Assembly: GCA_038237435.1 (NCBI GenBank)
Contig: JBBRYT010000006.1
Location: 62,001 to 126,000 of the forward strand
Length of the DNA: 64,000 nucleotides
Direction of reading: 5' to 3'
Origin: JACCTI01 sp038237435
Lineage (GTDB): Bacteria > Verrucomicrobiota > Verrucomicrobiia > Chthoniobacterales > UBA10450
The notes beneath the pieces were generated by a model. That model saw only the letters and a list, made by a program, of their open reading frames with translations. It ran no database searches and was not told the origin of the DNA. Positions 52,141-60,954 of the stretch are shown one piece after another. The translations under genes were made by a program, and so were the position numbers. Each line of letters starts with the position of its first letter. Positions within the stretch are counted from its first letter, which is position 1.

Positions 52141-52998
52141 TCATTTCGATTCTTCGCGGTGCAGTTGCTCGTGAAAAGCGCGATCCGTTTGTTCGATAAA
52201 TTTCCGATAGCCGTTCGGGTCGATGAACGGATTTTGCGACGGTTGTTGCGCCAGCAGTTTGCTCTTTTCGACTAACGAAAAGAAGGAACCGTGCGAAGCG
52301 AGAAAGACATCGCACCGTAGTTTCATCATGAGCGCGAAGGTCTTTTCGTAATCGTCCTTCATGTTCGGATACTTTGGGTTTCCGAGAAGCGTGTAACCCG
52401 GCACGGACGTGCTGCCGACGAAAACGACGTCGTATTTGCGCCCGTTCTCTTCCACCTGAGTCGTCCAACTCGTGCAGCCTTTGGTGTGGCCCGGCGTCAG
52501 ATGCGCGATGAACGTCACACCGCCGAGGTCGACTCTATCGCCGTCGCGTAGTTCGCGATCAGCTGTGATCGGCGGGAACAAGAGTCTATCACCGAAAGCG
52601 AAATCATCTTTCCCGCCGCGGGCGAGAAGATCGGCGTCTTCTTTCATAGCCATGAATTTCGCGCCGGTCTTTTCCTTCAACTCCGCCAAACCGCCGGCGT
52701 GATCGAGATGCGCGTGGCTGCTAATCAGGATCTTCACGTCAGCCAGACGAAAGCCGAGCTGCGCGATGTTCTCTTCGATTTGCGGCGCCGTTTCAACAAA
52801 ACCGCCATCGAGCACGATGTGACCAGCCGGCGTCGTGATCAGGTATGAGCAAACTTCCTTCGCGCCCACGTAGTAGATATTGCCAATAATCTTGAACGGC
52901 GGCACTGGCTGGTTCCAGGCACGGTTCTCTTCGGAGGCCTGTCCGAAAGCGCTGCGCAGCGCGAGTAGAAAGAGCGCAAGTCCGAGTCGTGGTGTCAT
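52141..52998 (-). CDS. subclass B3-like metallo-beta-lactamase
   Basis: From ATG 52998 the protein has 285 residues: a signal peptide (MTPRLGLALFLLALRSAFGQ) and an MBL fold. The zinc sites are SHAHLDHAGG (the H-x-H-x-D-H set), PGHTKGCTSW (second histidine) and ASHGSFF (third). The opening PPFKIIGNIYYVGAKEVCSYLITTPAGHIVLDGG and the GHTKGCTSWT motif are what subclass B3 beta-lactamases show. Periplasmic beta-lactam hydrolysis is the expected activity, untested. A longer start at 53034 lacks a good signal peptide. It is divergent from secA with 39 bp between starts. Confidence 0.85.
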   Translation of the reverse strand: MTPRLGLALFLLALRSAFGQASEENRAWNQPVPPFKIIGNIYYVGAKEVCSYLITTPAGHIVLDGGFVETAPQIEENIAQLGFRLADVKILISSHAHLDHAGGLAELKEKTGAKFMAMKEDADLLARGGKDDFAFGDRLLFPPITADRELRDGDRVDLGGVTFIAHLTPGHTKGCTSWTTQVEENGRKYDVVFVGSTSVPGYTLLGNPKYPNMKDDYEKTFALMMKLRCDVFLASHGSFFSLVEKSKLLAQQPSQNPFIDPNGYRKFIEQTDRAFHEQLHREESK

Positions 52999-53037
52999 CG
53001 TTGCTACTGACGAAATCTTGTCGATATTACGCATTCC

Positions 53038-56000
53038 ATGGTTGGCTGGATTTTAAAGAAAATACTCGGGTCGAAGAATCAGCGCGAGATCAAGCGCCTG
53101 ATGCCGGGGACCCGTCGGATCAACGAGCTGGACGAGCAATTTAAATCGCTCTCCGACGACGAGCTGCGCGCCAAGACTGCGCAGTGGAAGGATGAGCTCA
53201 CGAAGATCACGGACGATGCCGAGCAGTGGCACCGGTTGGAGGAGATTCTGCCGGAAGCGTTCGCGGTGGTGAAGAATGCCGCGCGGCGATTGACCGAGCG
53301 GCAAGAAACCTTCGACGTGTGCGATCAGCCGATGACCTGGAACATGGTGCACTTCGATGTGCAGTTGGTCGGAGGCATGGTCTTGCATCGCGGTCGCATT
53401 TCCGAAATGGCGACCGGTGAAGGCAAGACTCTGGTCGCGACCTTGCCGCTTTACTTGAATGCGCTGACCGGTCGCGGCGCGCATCTCGTGACGGTCAATG
53501 ATTACCTGGCACGACGCGATGCGGAATGGATGGGACAACTCTACCGCTTTCTTGGCCTAACGACTGGTTGCATTCAGCACGATCAACCGCCCGATGTCCG
53601 CCGCCAGCAGTACGCCTGCGACATTACCTACGGGACGAACTCCGAGTTCGGTTTCGATTATCTGCGCGATAACGGCATGGCCACGACACGCGAGCAACAA
53701 GTGCAGCGCGGTTATCATTACGCCATCGTCGATGAAGTCGATTCCATCCTGATCGACGAAGCGCGCACCCCGCTTATCATCAGCGGACCAGCTACGGTTT
53801 CGACGCATCAATACGATAAATGGAAACCGCTGACTGAGCAGTTGGTGCGGAAGCAGAACATGCTGGTGAACCGTTTCGCGAGCGATGCCAAGGAGCTTTT
53901 CGACCAGGGCAAAAACGAAGAGGGCGGCCTGGCGATGTTCAAAGTGAAGCTAGGTCAGCCGCGCAATAAACCATTGCTGCGCATGATGGAAGATCCGGAG
54001 AAACGAAAGGCGATCGAAAAGGCCGAGCTGTCCTTCTACACCGATTCGCGCAAAGAAGAATTATTTGCGCTTAAGGAAGAGCTCTTCTTTACTATCGACG
54101 AAAAGTCTAACGAGTCCGATCTCTCCGAACAGGGCCGCACCTTCATGAATCCGGACGATCCGGACGCCTTCGTTTTGCCGGATTTAATTAGCGAGTTCAC
54201 GGAGATCGATCTCAACCGCACGCTTTCGGACGAAGAGAAGGAGAAACAGAAGGTCGAGCGCCAGCAGATTTGCGATGCTCAGGCTGAGCGCATTCATAAC
54301 ATCTCTCAGTTACTCCGCGCTTACTGCGTTTTCGAGAAAGATGTCCAGTATGTCGTAGAAGAGAACAAGGTAGTTATCGTCGATGAATATACCGGCCGGA
54401 AGATGCCGGGGCGTCGCTGGAGCGATGGCTTGCACCAGGCAGTGGAGGCGAAGGAAGGTGTGCAGATCGATCGTGAGACCCAGACCCTGGCTACGATAAC
54501 TATCCAGAACTACTTCCGACTCTACCAGAAGCTAGCCGGCATGACTGGAACGGCGGAAACGGAAGCGGCCGAGTTTCACGACATTTACAAACTCGACGTC
54601 AATAATGTCCCGACCAATCGGCCGGTCGCACGCAAGGACGAGAACGATCGCATCTACAAAACGCGCCGCGAAAAATACAACGCCGTCATCAACGAAATCA
54701 AAGATCGTCACGCGAAATCGCAGCCGGTCCTGGTTGGTACCGTAAGTGTAGAAGCGTCTGAGTTACTTAGTCGCATGCTCAAGCGCGAAAAGATCCCGCA
54801 CAACGTGCTGAATGCTAAGTATCACATGCAGGAAGCCGAGATCGTGCAACGCGCCGGGCAGGCGGGCACAGTTACTATTTCTACTAACATGGCCGGTCGC
54901 GGGACCGACATTAAGCTAGGTCCAGGCGTGCAGGATAAAGGCGGATTGTTTGTTATCGGCACCGAGCGACATGAGTCACGGCGCATCGACCGACAGCTAC
55001 GCGGACGTTGCGCGCGCCAGGGCGATCCCGGTGGCTCGCGTTTCTACGTCAGCTTTGAGGATGACTTGATGCGTAACTTCGGCGCCGCGGATCGCATGAC
55101 TAAGATCATGGAGCGCTTCGGCCTGGAAGAAGGTCAGGAGTTGGAGCATCCGTGGCTCAACAAATCGGTCGAGACGGCCCAGAAGCGCGTCGAACAACGC
55201 AACTACCTCGCTCGCAAACGCACTCTTGATTACGACGACGTGATGAACAACCAGCGGGAGGTAGTTTATACCTGGCGCAATGACACCATCGACTCCGACG
55301 AACCGCGTAAGCTGATCTATGAAGTAATCGATGAGGCTGTGCCGGGTAAGGTCAAAGAGCTACTCGCTTCCGGCGAGACTAACGAACCCCACTACTCCGG
55401 GTTACTGCATTGGGTTAACGTTACTTTCCCTCTCGGCCTAACGAGTGAGAAGGCGCAGTTCGAAACGCGCAGCGAAGAAGAGAATGCCAAGTTCCTGATC
55501 GAGAAGATCAAGACTTCCTACGAGAGGAAATCGAGTCACGAAGAACCTACCGCGGTCAAAAGCCTGGAGCGTTACATTATCCTTAATGCGATCGATCGAC
55601 TGTGGCAGGAGCATCTCTATGCCATGGATGCCTTGCGCGAAGGTGTCGGTCTGCGGAGCTACGCGCAAAAGGATCCGCTCATCGAATACAAGACCGAAGC
55701 GTTCGACATGTTCACCGAGTTGATGTCGAACATCAAAATTGAAGTGCTGCATAATCTTTTCCGCAGTACCTCAAATCTCCAAGCCTTCGAGACCTTCCTT
55801 TCCACTCTCCCGCAATTTCTCATGCGCGAGCATGGGCCAAGCTCGACCACGGCGAATGGTCCCGCCCCTGGTCCAGCCTTTGGCCAGCGTCCACGCCCAG
55901 CAGCTATCGCCGAAGGTAACGGCGAAAACGGCGATGGCGAAGTAAAGCTAGACTTAGCTCCAGTGCGTCGCGAAATGCCAAAGGTTGGCCGTAATGAGCC

Positions 56001-56055
56001 TTGTCCTTGTGGGAGCGGAAAGAAGTTCAAGAACTGCTGCGGCCGCACCGCCTAG
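53038..56055 (+). CDS. secA: preprotein translocase ATPase SecA
   Basis: The 1005-residue protein has Walker A MATGEGKTLVA, VDEVDSILIDEARTPLIISG, TNMAGRGTDIKLG and DRQLRGRCARQGDPG in order. A ~120-residue insertion follows the first nucleotide domain (about 275-400, FASDAKELFDQGKNEEGG to RTLSDEEKEK), as in SecA of Bacteroidota and PVC bacteria. The C-terminal zinc tail is GRNEPCPCGSGKKFKNCCG. It drives Sec export of the many secreted proteins here. It ends 4 bp into the convergent PDZ gene. Two decamer copies lie inside (53555, 55436). Confidence 0.97.
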   Translation: MVGWILKKILGSKNQREIKRLMPGTRRINELDEQFKSLSDDELRAKTAQWKDELTKITDDAEQWHRLEEILPEAFAVVKNAARRLTERQETFDVCDQPMTWNMVHFDVQLVGGMVLHRGRISEMATGEGKTLVATLPLYLNALTGRGAHLVTVNDYLARRDAEWMGQLYRFLGLTTGCIQHDQPPDVRRQQYACDITYGTNSEFGFDYLRDNGMATTREQQVQRGYHYAIVDEVDSILIDEARTPLIISGPATVSTHQYDKWKPLTEQLVRKQNMLVNRFASDAKELFDQGKNEEGGLAMFKVKLGQPRNKPLLRMMEDPEKRKAIEKAELSFYTDSRKEELFALKEELFFTIDEKSNESDLSEQGRTFMNPDDPDAFVLPDLISEFTEIDLNRTLSDEEKEKQKVERQQICDAQAERIHNISQLLRAYCVFEKDVQYVVEENKVVIVDEYTGRKMPGRRWSDGLHQAVEAKEGVQIDRETQTLATITIQNYFRLYQKLAGMTGTAETEAAEFHDIYKLDVNNVPTNRPVARKDENDRIYKTRREKYNAVINEIKDRHAKSQPVLVGTVSVEASELLSRMLKREKIPHNVLNAKYHMQEAEIVQRAGQAGTVTISTNMAGRGTDIKLGPGVQDKGGLFVIGTERHESRRIDRQLRGRCARQGDPGGSRFYVSFEDDLMRNFGAADRMTKIMERFGLEEGQELEHPWLNKSVETAQKRVEQRNYLARKRTLDYDDVMNNQREVVYTWRNDTIDSDEPRKLIYEVIDEAVPGKVKELLASGETNEPHYSGLLHWVNVTFPLGLTSEKAQFETRSEEENAKFLIEKIKTSYERKSSHEEPTAVKSLERYIILNAIDRLWQEHLYAMDALREGVGLRSYAQKDPLIEYKTEAFDMFTELMSNIKIEVLHNLFRSTSNLQAFETFLSTLPQFLMREHGPSSTTANGPAPGPAFGQRPRPAAIAEGNGENGDGEVKLDLAPVRREMPKVGRNEPCPCGSGKKFKNCCGRTA

Positions 56056-56417
56056 CTCGAGGGTCTCTGGATTGCCTGAACAAGCACCGAGTAGGTTCTA
56101 CCTTGCTGCGTCTTTAGTCGAAGGTTGAGTGTATCGCCCGGTTGTTTCCGCAGAATCGGAACGAATTGCAAAGCCCGCGTCCCAGGCACCTTGATTCCTT
56201 CCGCCTCGATGATCTCGTCGCCTACACGGATGTTTTGCGCGGAAGCTGGTGAATTCGCTTTGACCTTGTCGATGACGACCGACTTCACGACCGGGTTAAG
56301 CGCAAAGCCTTCCAAAGCAGGTTTAATGTGGAAACCATACCACGCCTTCTCGACTGCTTTCGTGGTCGCGGGACATAGGCAGGCCAGAAAAAGAAGGATG
56401 AAGGCGAGATTTCGCAT
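56052..56417 (-). CDS. small secreted PDZ-domain protein
   Basis: The 121-residue protein has a signal peptide (to about residue 21) and a single PDZ-like domain: VVIDKVKANSPASAQNIRVGDEIIEAEGIKVPGTRALQFVPILRKQPGDTLNLRLK, the usual order of ligand groove, GDEI turn and final strand. No protease domain is present, so it would bind peptides or act as an adaptor in the envelope. It overlaps secA convergently by 4 bp. Confidence 0.75.
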   Translation of the reverse strand: MRNLAFILLFLACLCPATTKAVEKAWYGFHIKPALEGFALNPVVKSVVIDKVKANSPASAQNIRVGDEIIEAEGIKVPGTRALQFVPILRKQPGDTLNLRLKTQQGRTYSVLVQAIQRPSS

Positions 56418-56485
56418 CTGAGTAATGTTGCGCAGTATCCGATGCGGCGCATCTTCCGTTGTCGATTTTTTTGGCGGAGTGACTT

Positions 56486-57091
56486 ATGCCTAACGAGAGA
56501 ACGATATGGTCGGTCCTGCGCGCCATCCTTCGCTTACCACAGCCAGCGTTAATCGATCGCGGCTTCGGCTTGATCTACGATACCGAACGCAACATTACCT
56601 GGCTACAAGATGTTAACTATGCCAAGACTGTAGGCCGTTCGCGCGACGGCCAGCTAACCTGGCCCGATGCCATGGCCTGGGTGTCTTCGCTGAGCTATCA
56701 CGGTATTCGCGGCTGGCGCTTACCAAGCGCGCGCAATCAAGACGGCACTGGACCTACTCTGGGCCATAACTTTGTCGGTAGTGAGATCGGTCATCTCTAC
56801 CTGGATGTCTTCACTAACCATCCACATATCGTTACCTTCACCAATGGCACCTTGCCGTGTATTTACTGGACTTCGACCGAAGCTTCCGCCGAAGAAGCCT
56901 ACGCGGTCGATCTTGTTGTTCTGCGCCAGGGAACGCTCTGGAAGGATCCGTTTGTTGAACGGTTCCCAAACGTAGCTCTTTCAGGCCCTGTCTTGTCCTG
57001 GCCAGTGCACGATGGTGATGTCGCAGCCGAACTACGGGTCAACTGGCTGCGACGTATCCTAACTGTTATTACTGGCAGGTTTCGCGGCTAG
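56486..57091 (+). CDS. DUF1566-like protein
   Basis: The 201-residue protein has NITWLQDVNYAKT, LTWPDAMAWVSSLSYHGIRGWRLPSA and CIYWTSTEAS, the pattern of the DUF1566 (Lcl C-terminal, C-type-lectin-related) family found in secreted proteins. The first 20 residues are not a clear signal peptide, so export is uncertain. The start ATG is fused to an exact decamer (ATGCCTAACGAG), giving MPNER. The function of the family is unknown. Confidence 0.65.
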   Translation: MPNERTIWSVLRAILRLPQPALIDRGFGLIYDTERNITWLQDVNYAKTVGRSRDGQLTWPDAMAWVSSLSYHGIRGWRLPSARNQDGTGPTLGHNFVGSEIGHLYLDVFTNHPHIVTFTNGTLPCIYWTSTEASAEEAYAVDLVVLRQGTLWKDPFVERFPNVALSGPVLSWPVHDGDVAAELRVNWLRRILTVITGRFRG

Positions 57092-57126
57092 CGGTCGTCA
57101 CTAGACCGCTCATCGTGCAGTTCGTC

Positions 57127-57740
57127 CGATCAGCACCAGAACAGAGCTTGAGTTAGTTTTAGAATGAGTCCGACGACGACCACGAGAAAGAGCAGGCGCA
57201 CGAAGCGACTGCCTTTAGCTATGGCCAAACGAGTGCCGATGATGAAAAACCGAGAATGTTATTCACAGCCGTCGCTGCGCCTATTCCCCAAAGTAGCTGA
57301 CCAGTGGAGCTAAAGTAGATTAAGAAAGCGCAGTTAGTAGCCCAGTTCACTGCTTTAGCCGAGGCAGAAGCCGAGAGCTACACCCAGTAAGCGCACTCTG
57401 AAAGGCGGATGCCTCGGCGCATGAACTAGCCCGAGATTCTTCGCGAACAGAACGCAGGCGGCAACAACGACTAGCAGAAGAAGCATGAGCGGCTGGAGCG
57501 ACGGTATGCCAATCAATCTTCACATGTCGCGCGTACCGTTGCAGGGCAAGGCTCGTTCCAAACAAGGAGGCGAATTTGTTTGTGCCGAGGACCGTCGGAA
57601 CGGCACACCGGGCAGAAGAATCAGAGCAGCCGGCAGCTGGATAAGTCCGCCGCCGCCTACGGCCGCATCGACAAAGCCCGCCGCATGGAGAAGGCACAGA
57701 GGAGCAGAAGCGAAGGCATCTCCACTTAATTAGAGATGAG
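57127..57740 (-). pseudogene. decayed TauE/SafE-family anion exporter
   Basis: Read on the minus strand, pieces of a TSUP (TauE/SafE) permease occur in order but in different frames: a start MPSLLLLCAFS, then HAAGFVDAAVGGGGLIQLP, then VLGTNKFASLFGTSLALQRYARHVKIDWH (57347-57697 frame), then a C-terminal membrane segment (IIGTRLAIAKGSRFVRLLFLVVVVGL) near 57127-57260. Frameshifts and stops separate them. GGGGLI and GTNK are hallmarks of the family. So the gene existed recently and no longer makes the transporter. Confidence 0.75.
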
Positions 57741-57798
57741 AAAAAACATTTTGCTTCACTTCTCGGTTACTTCGCGGTGAAATGCCGCGTAGGGAATC

Positions 57799-58725
57799 AT
57801 GAAACGATTTGCATTGATCGGCCTTCTCTGCGCTGCGGCGAGCAGTTGGGCGACCTCCACCATCAATACCACCAATCAGTATTCGTGGGGCGCGAACATC
57901 GGCTGGATGAATTGGCGCCCGGACTTTACTGGCGACAATAGCGAAGGTGTGATCGTCGGCGAATTCATCTGTTCCGGTTACATCTACGCGGCCAACGTCG
58001 GCTGGATCAACATGGGCAACGGCTTCACACCCTCGGCGATTCCGACTTTGCATATTCAATACTCGAATACGTCGGCGACCGACTTCGGCGTAAACTACAC
58101 GCTGGATCCGTCGCAGCCCGGCGTTGGCGTCCTGCGTGGCTTCGCTTACGGCGCGAATATCGGCTGGATTAATTTCGAGCCGATTGGCAATCCGCGCGTC
58201 TCTCTTTTTACCGGCACATTTAGCGGCTATGCCTATTCGGCCAACTGCGGTTGGATCAACCTGAACGACTCGTTAGGCAAAGTGCAGACTAATCAAATCC
58301 TGATGGGTGTGGATAGCAATGGCAATGGCATCGCCGACGCATGGGAGTATTTGTATTTCGGCGGATTGCTTGCGCCGGGCGGGCAAAATTCTTTGAGCCC
58401 GAATGGCAATGGTATGACTTTACTTCAGGATTATACCGACGGGGTGAATCCGAGCACGACCGATCCGGCCAGCTCGGGACTGCGCATCACTGTTTACACC
58501 ACAACAAAGCCCGGCGGCGTAACTTCGAATGTCACTTTCACCAGCACGACCGCCCGACTGTATAGCATCGAAGTGAATACAGATCTCAGCCAGCCGCTCA
58601 ATTGGACCGATAGCGGGCTCAGCATGTTCGCACCGGATGCCGGCACGAGCACGACCAGGACAGTCACACAAACATCGGCGATCAAGCGTTACTATCGCGC
58701 GAAGACGATGCGGCCGTTGCCGTAG
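57799..58725 (+). CDS. secreted protein with four ANxGWIN repeats and a shared C-terminal module
   Basis: The 308-residue protein has a signal peptide (MKRFALIGLLCAAASSWA), then four copies of an aromatic repeat: YSWGANIGWMN, YIYAANVGWIN, FAYGANIGWIN and YAYSANCGWIN. Next comes an EF-hand-like D-S-N-G-N-G-I-A-D-A-W-E-Y-L, as often follows such repeats in Verrucomicrobiota, and the module ending KRYYRAKTM. The role is unknown; a surface or adhesion-type protein is likely. An exact decamer at 58269 encodes DSLGK. Confidence 0.7.
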   Translation: MKRFALIGLLCAAASSWATSTINTTNQYSWGANIGWMNWRPDFTGDNSEGVIVGEFICSGYIYAANVGWINMGNGFTPSAIPTLHIQYSNTSATDFGVNYTLDPSQPGVGVLRGFAYGANIGWINFEPIGNPRVSLFTGTFSGYAYSANCGWINLNDSLGKVQTNQILMGVDSNGNGIADAWEYLYFGGLLAPGGQNSLSPNGNGMTLLQDYTDGVNPSTTDPASSGLRITVYTTTKPGGVTSNVTFTSTTARLYSIEVNTDLSQPLNWTDSGLSMFAPDAGTSTTRTVTQTSAIKRYYRAKTMRPLP

Positions 58726-59157
58726 GTGTCCGCGCGAGTTCTTGTTTTTGGATCGCCGGCCAGGGCGCGCTCGATTTCCCAGCACCCGTTCAATTCCAAA
58801 AGCGGCCCGCCTTTCCCGCGTTTATCGGTTTTGCCCGCGTGTCGTTGAGTTTCACATCAGATTTATGCACGGGCGCGGAGGCGCATACCTGCCAAACATC
58901 GCAAAAAGGCGCCCATTCCATCCAACGCAATTCTCCGGCTCTAGAAATGACGGTAATTTTCGCTTCCCGCCTCTCTGAGAAATGATATCCTTATGGCCCA
59001 GCGAATGGATTGGAATTGAAGAAAAAAGATTTTTGTCCGTTTGGCGGGGAAAAAAGCGCGATGTTATTTGTCCCAAAAATGCGCCTTTTTACGGAATTCT
59101 TCTTGCTTCAGAATCTAATCCACCAATAATCTCCTCCAGTAGCCGCCAGTAATCCTT
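58726..59157. other. 432-bp gap, promoter-bearing
   Basis: Nothing coding is supported here. The only called item is the candidate promoter at 59103-59130. The stretch from about 58890 to 59100 is rich in short A-runs next to GCGC, without a repeat or terminator I can prove. Confidence 0.4.
59103..59130 (+). promoter_or_regulatory. candidate sigma70-type promoter for the surface-protein pair
   Basis: TTGCTT (59103-59108) and AATAAT (59125-59130) are spaced by 16 bases, 28 bases before the next ATG. The match to TTGACA/TATAAT is moderate and no start site is known. Confidence 0.35.
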
Positions 59158-60270
59158 ATGAAAATGTTACGACCTCTCTCCCTCGCCCTCGCCGGAAGCT
59201 TGCTCCTTGGAAGTTTTGCCAACGCGCAAACCGTCGCAACCGATCCCGTCGGATTTTTGCAGCCTTTCGCCACGCCTGCTCCCTCGCCCCAGCCACCGAA
59301 CATGCTGGCCAACTCAGAAACGCAGGTTTCGGTGCCGTTCACGCGACCGCCAGAGTTTATCGGTGCGACTTCAACGGCTACCGCGAACACTCTTACGGTC
59401 AGCGGGACTCCGTGGTCGACAAATCAGTTCGTCTACAATGCCGGCTTAAATCAACACAACACCTATTTCGTTCTCATTGGGCCACACTCGACTACCAACC
59501 CAAAAGAAGGTCGCGCGTATCAAATAACGTCCAACACGACGAATCAATTGACGGTTAACAATGGGGGCGATGATTTGAGTACCGTTGCGTCCACCACCCA
59601 GATATTGGTCGTTCCGTACAACACCCTAAATAGCGTCTTTCCTGCTAGCGATGCGAACATCTCTTATGTCACATCGACGAATTTCGGCCCGGGCCGACGG
59701 ACGGTCATCTTCATTCCTCCGTATGGAGCCAATGGATTCAATAACGCACCCACAATCAGTTATGCGTATATCAACGGGTGGAAGCAGTTCCCGGACACCG
59801 CTACCGATCACGGTGATGATGCGCTGCCCAACGGCGGGTATGTCATCGTTCGTAACGGTGCGACGGGCACCCTGTTGACGACTCTCGGCAGCGTCTTGAC
59901 GAAGAAGTTCACCATTCCGCTATTAACCGTGACGGATAAACAGCAGGATAACTTTGTCTCGCTCATCCGCCCGATAGATGTGGCGCTGAACGACCTCGGG
60001 CTAATCACGAGCGGGGCGTTCGTCGCAAGTACAAATTTCGGTCCTGGGCGTCGAGACACGCTACTGGTGTTCGATCCCACGCAGACCGCCCTCCCCAAGG
60101 CCCCTAGTGCGACTTACGCCTACATCGGCGGTGCTTGGAAAAAGTTTCCGGACACGGCAACGGATGTGGGTGCAACTGATAAGATTCCCGCGGGCGCCGG
60201 TTTTATCATTCGAAAATATCAGACTGCGACTGGCGCTCCCTCTTATTGGACGAATACTCCCACCTACTAG
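59158..60270 (+). CDS. TIGR02597-like secreted surface protein
   Basis: The 370-residue protein has a signal peptide (cut near FANAQ, about residue 23) and reads TVATDPVGFLQ, then beta-rich segments with two related units: STNFGPGRRTVIFIPPYGANGFNNAP...YINGWKQFPDTATDHGDD and STNFGPGRRDTLLVFDPTQTALPKAP...YIGGAWKKFPDTATDVGATD. This is the pattern I associate with the TIGR02597 family, described for Verrucomicrobiota with no known role. It precedes a PEP-CTERM protein by 19 bp, so the two may be made together. Confidence 0.7.
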   Translation: MKMLRPLSLALAGSLLLGSFANAQTVATDPVGFLQPFATPAPSPQPPNMLANSETQVSVPFTRPPEFIGATSTATANTLTVSGTPWSTNQFVYNAGLNQHNTYFVLIGPHSTTNPKEGRAYQITSNTTNQLTVNNGGDDLSTVASTTQILVVPYNTLNSVFPASDANISYVTSTNFGPGRRTVIFIPPYGANGFNNAPTISYAYINGWKQFPDTATDHGDDALPNGGYVIVRNGATGTLLTTLGSVLTKKFTIPLLTVTDKQQDNFVSLIRPIDVALNDLGLITSGAFVASTNFGPGRRDTLLVFDPTQTALPKAPSATYAYIGGAWKKFPDTATDVGATDKIPAGAGFIIRKYQTATGAPSYWTNTPTY

Positions 60271-60289
60271 TGCTCCCCAAAATCGAATA

Positions 60290-60913
60290 ATGAAAAAGAT
60301 CATCCTGTACGCCGCGTTAATTGTAGGTTTTGCTTCAATGAGCGAGGCGACCATTACCCTCAATCTCGCTGGTGGTAACCTTTATGGCGCAGACACGTCT
60401 ACGTTGCTACCGGTCGGAACAGTAATTCAACTGGTTGTAGACAGAAATCACGATGGCTTTACAACGCCCAGCGTTGGTAGCTTCACTGGCAATTCAGCGG
60501 ACGATTTTATTCTCGCCTCGTTCACAGTTGGTCCGACCGCTGGACAATTCGGAGTCGTCGTTAACTTCTCCCTCGGGAACGGTATCGACACCACTGATCC
60601 ATTGATCTTGCGATGGTTTCCCGGACTTACTTCTTCCGCCACTCCTCCGGCTGACACAACGCAGCGTTTCGGACAGTTTAGGACCGATATTGTCCAAGCT
60701 GTCGACGGCTCAGATATCAACTGGAATGTTCCGGCGGATGGATTTGCCTACTTCCTGACTTTTTACACTGCCAGCCAAGGCGGATCGAATCCTGATTCTG
60801 CTGGGGTGGCCAACATGTTTGTGACTGCAATCCCTGAGCCTTCGACGCTTGGTTTACTGATGGTTGGACTTGCTGGAGCCGTCGTCGTTGGTCGCCGAGC
60901 GAAAATCGCCTAA
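60290..60913 (+). CDS. PEP-CTERM sorting-signal protein
   Basis: From ATG 60290 the protein has 207 residues: a signal peptide (to about residue 20), a beta-rich middle and the PEP-CTERM tail IPEPSTLGLLMVGLAGAVVVGRRAK, i.e. Pro-Glu-Pro, a membrane helix and a basic end. Such proteins are processed by exosortase and placed at the surface, often with exopolysaccharide. No exosortase is in the window. The stop TAA is part of an exact decamer (60908-60917). The open frame back to 60107 is antisense-like overlap and is rejected. Confidence 0.88.
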   Translation: MKKIILYAALIVGFASMSEATITLNLAGGNLYGADTSTLLPVGTVIQLVVDRNHDGFTTPSVGSFTGNSADDFILASFTVGPTAGQFGVVVNFSLGNGIDTTDPLILRWFPGLTSSATPPADTTQRFGQFRTDIVQAVDGSDINWNVPADGFAYFLTFYTASQGGSNPDSAGVANMFVTAIPEPSTLGLLMVGLAGAVVVGRRAKIA

Positions 60914-60954
60914 CGAGTCCTGCGAGGCCTTCCCATTCGGAAGGGCCGCGCGAC

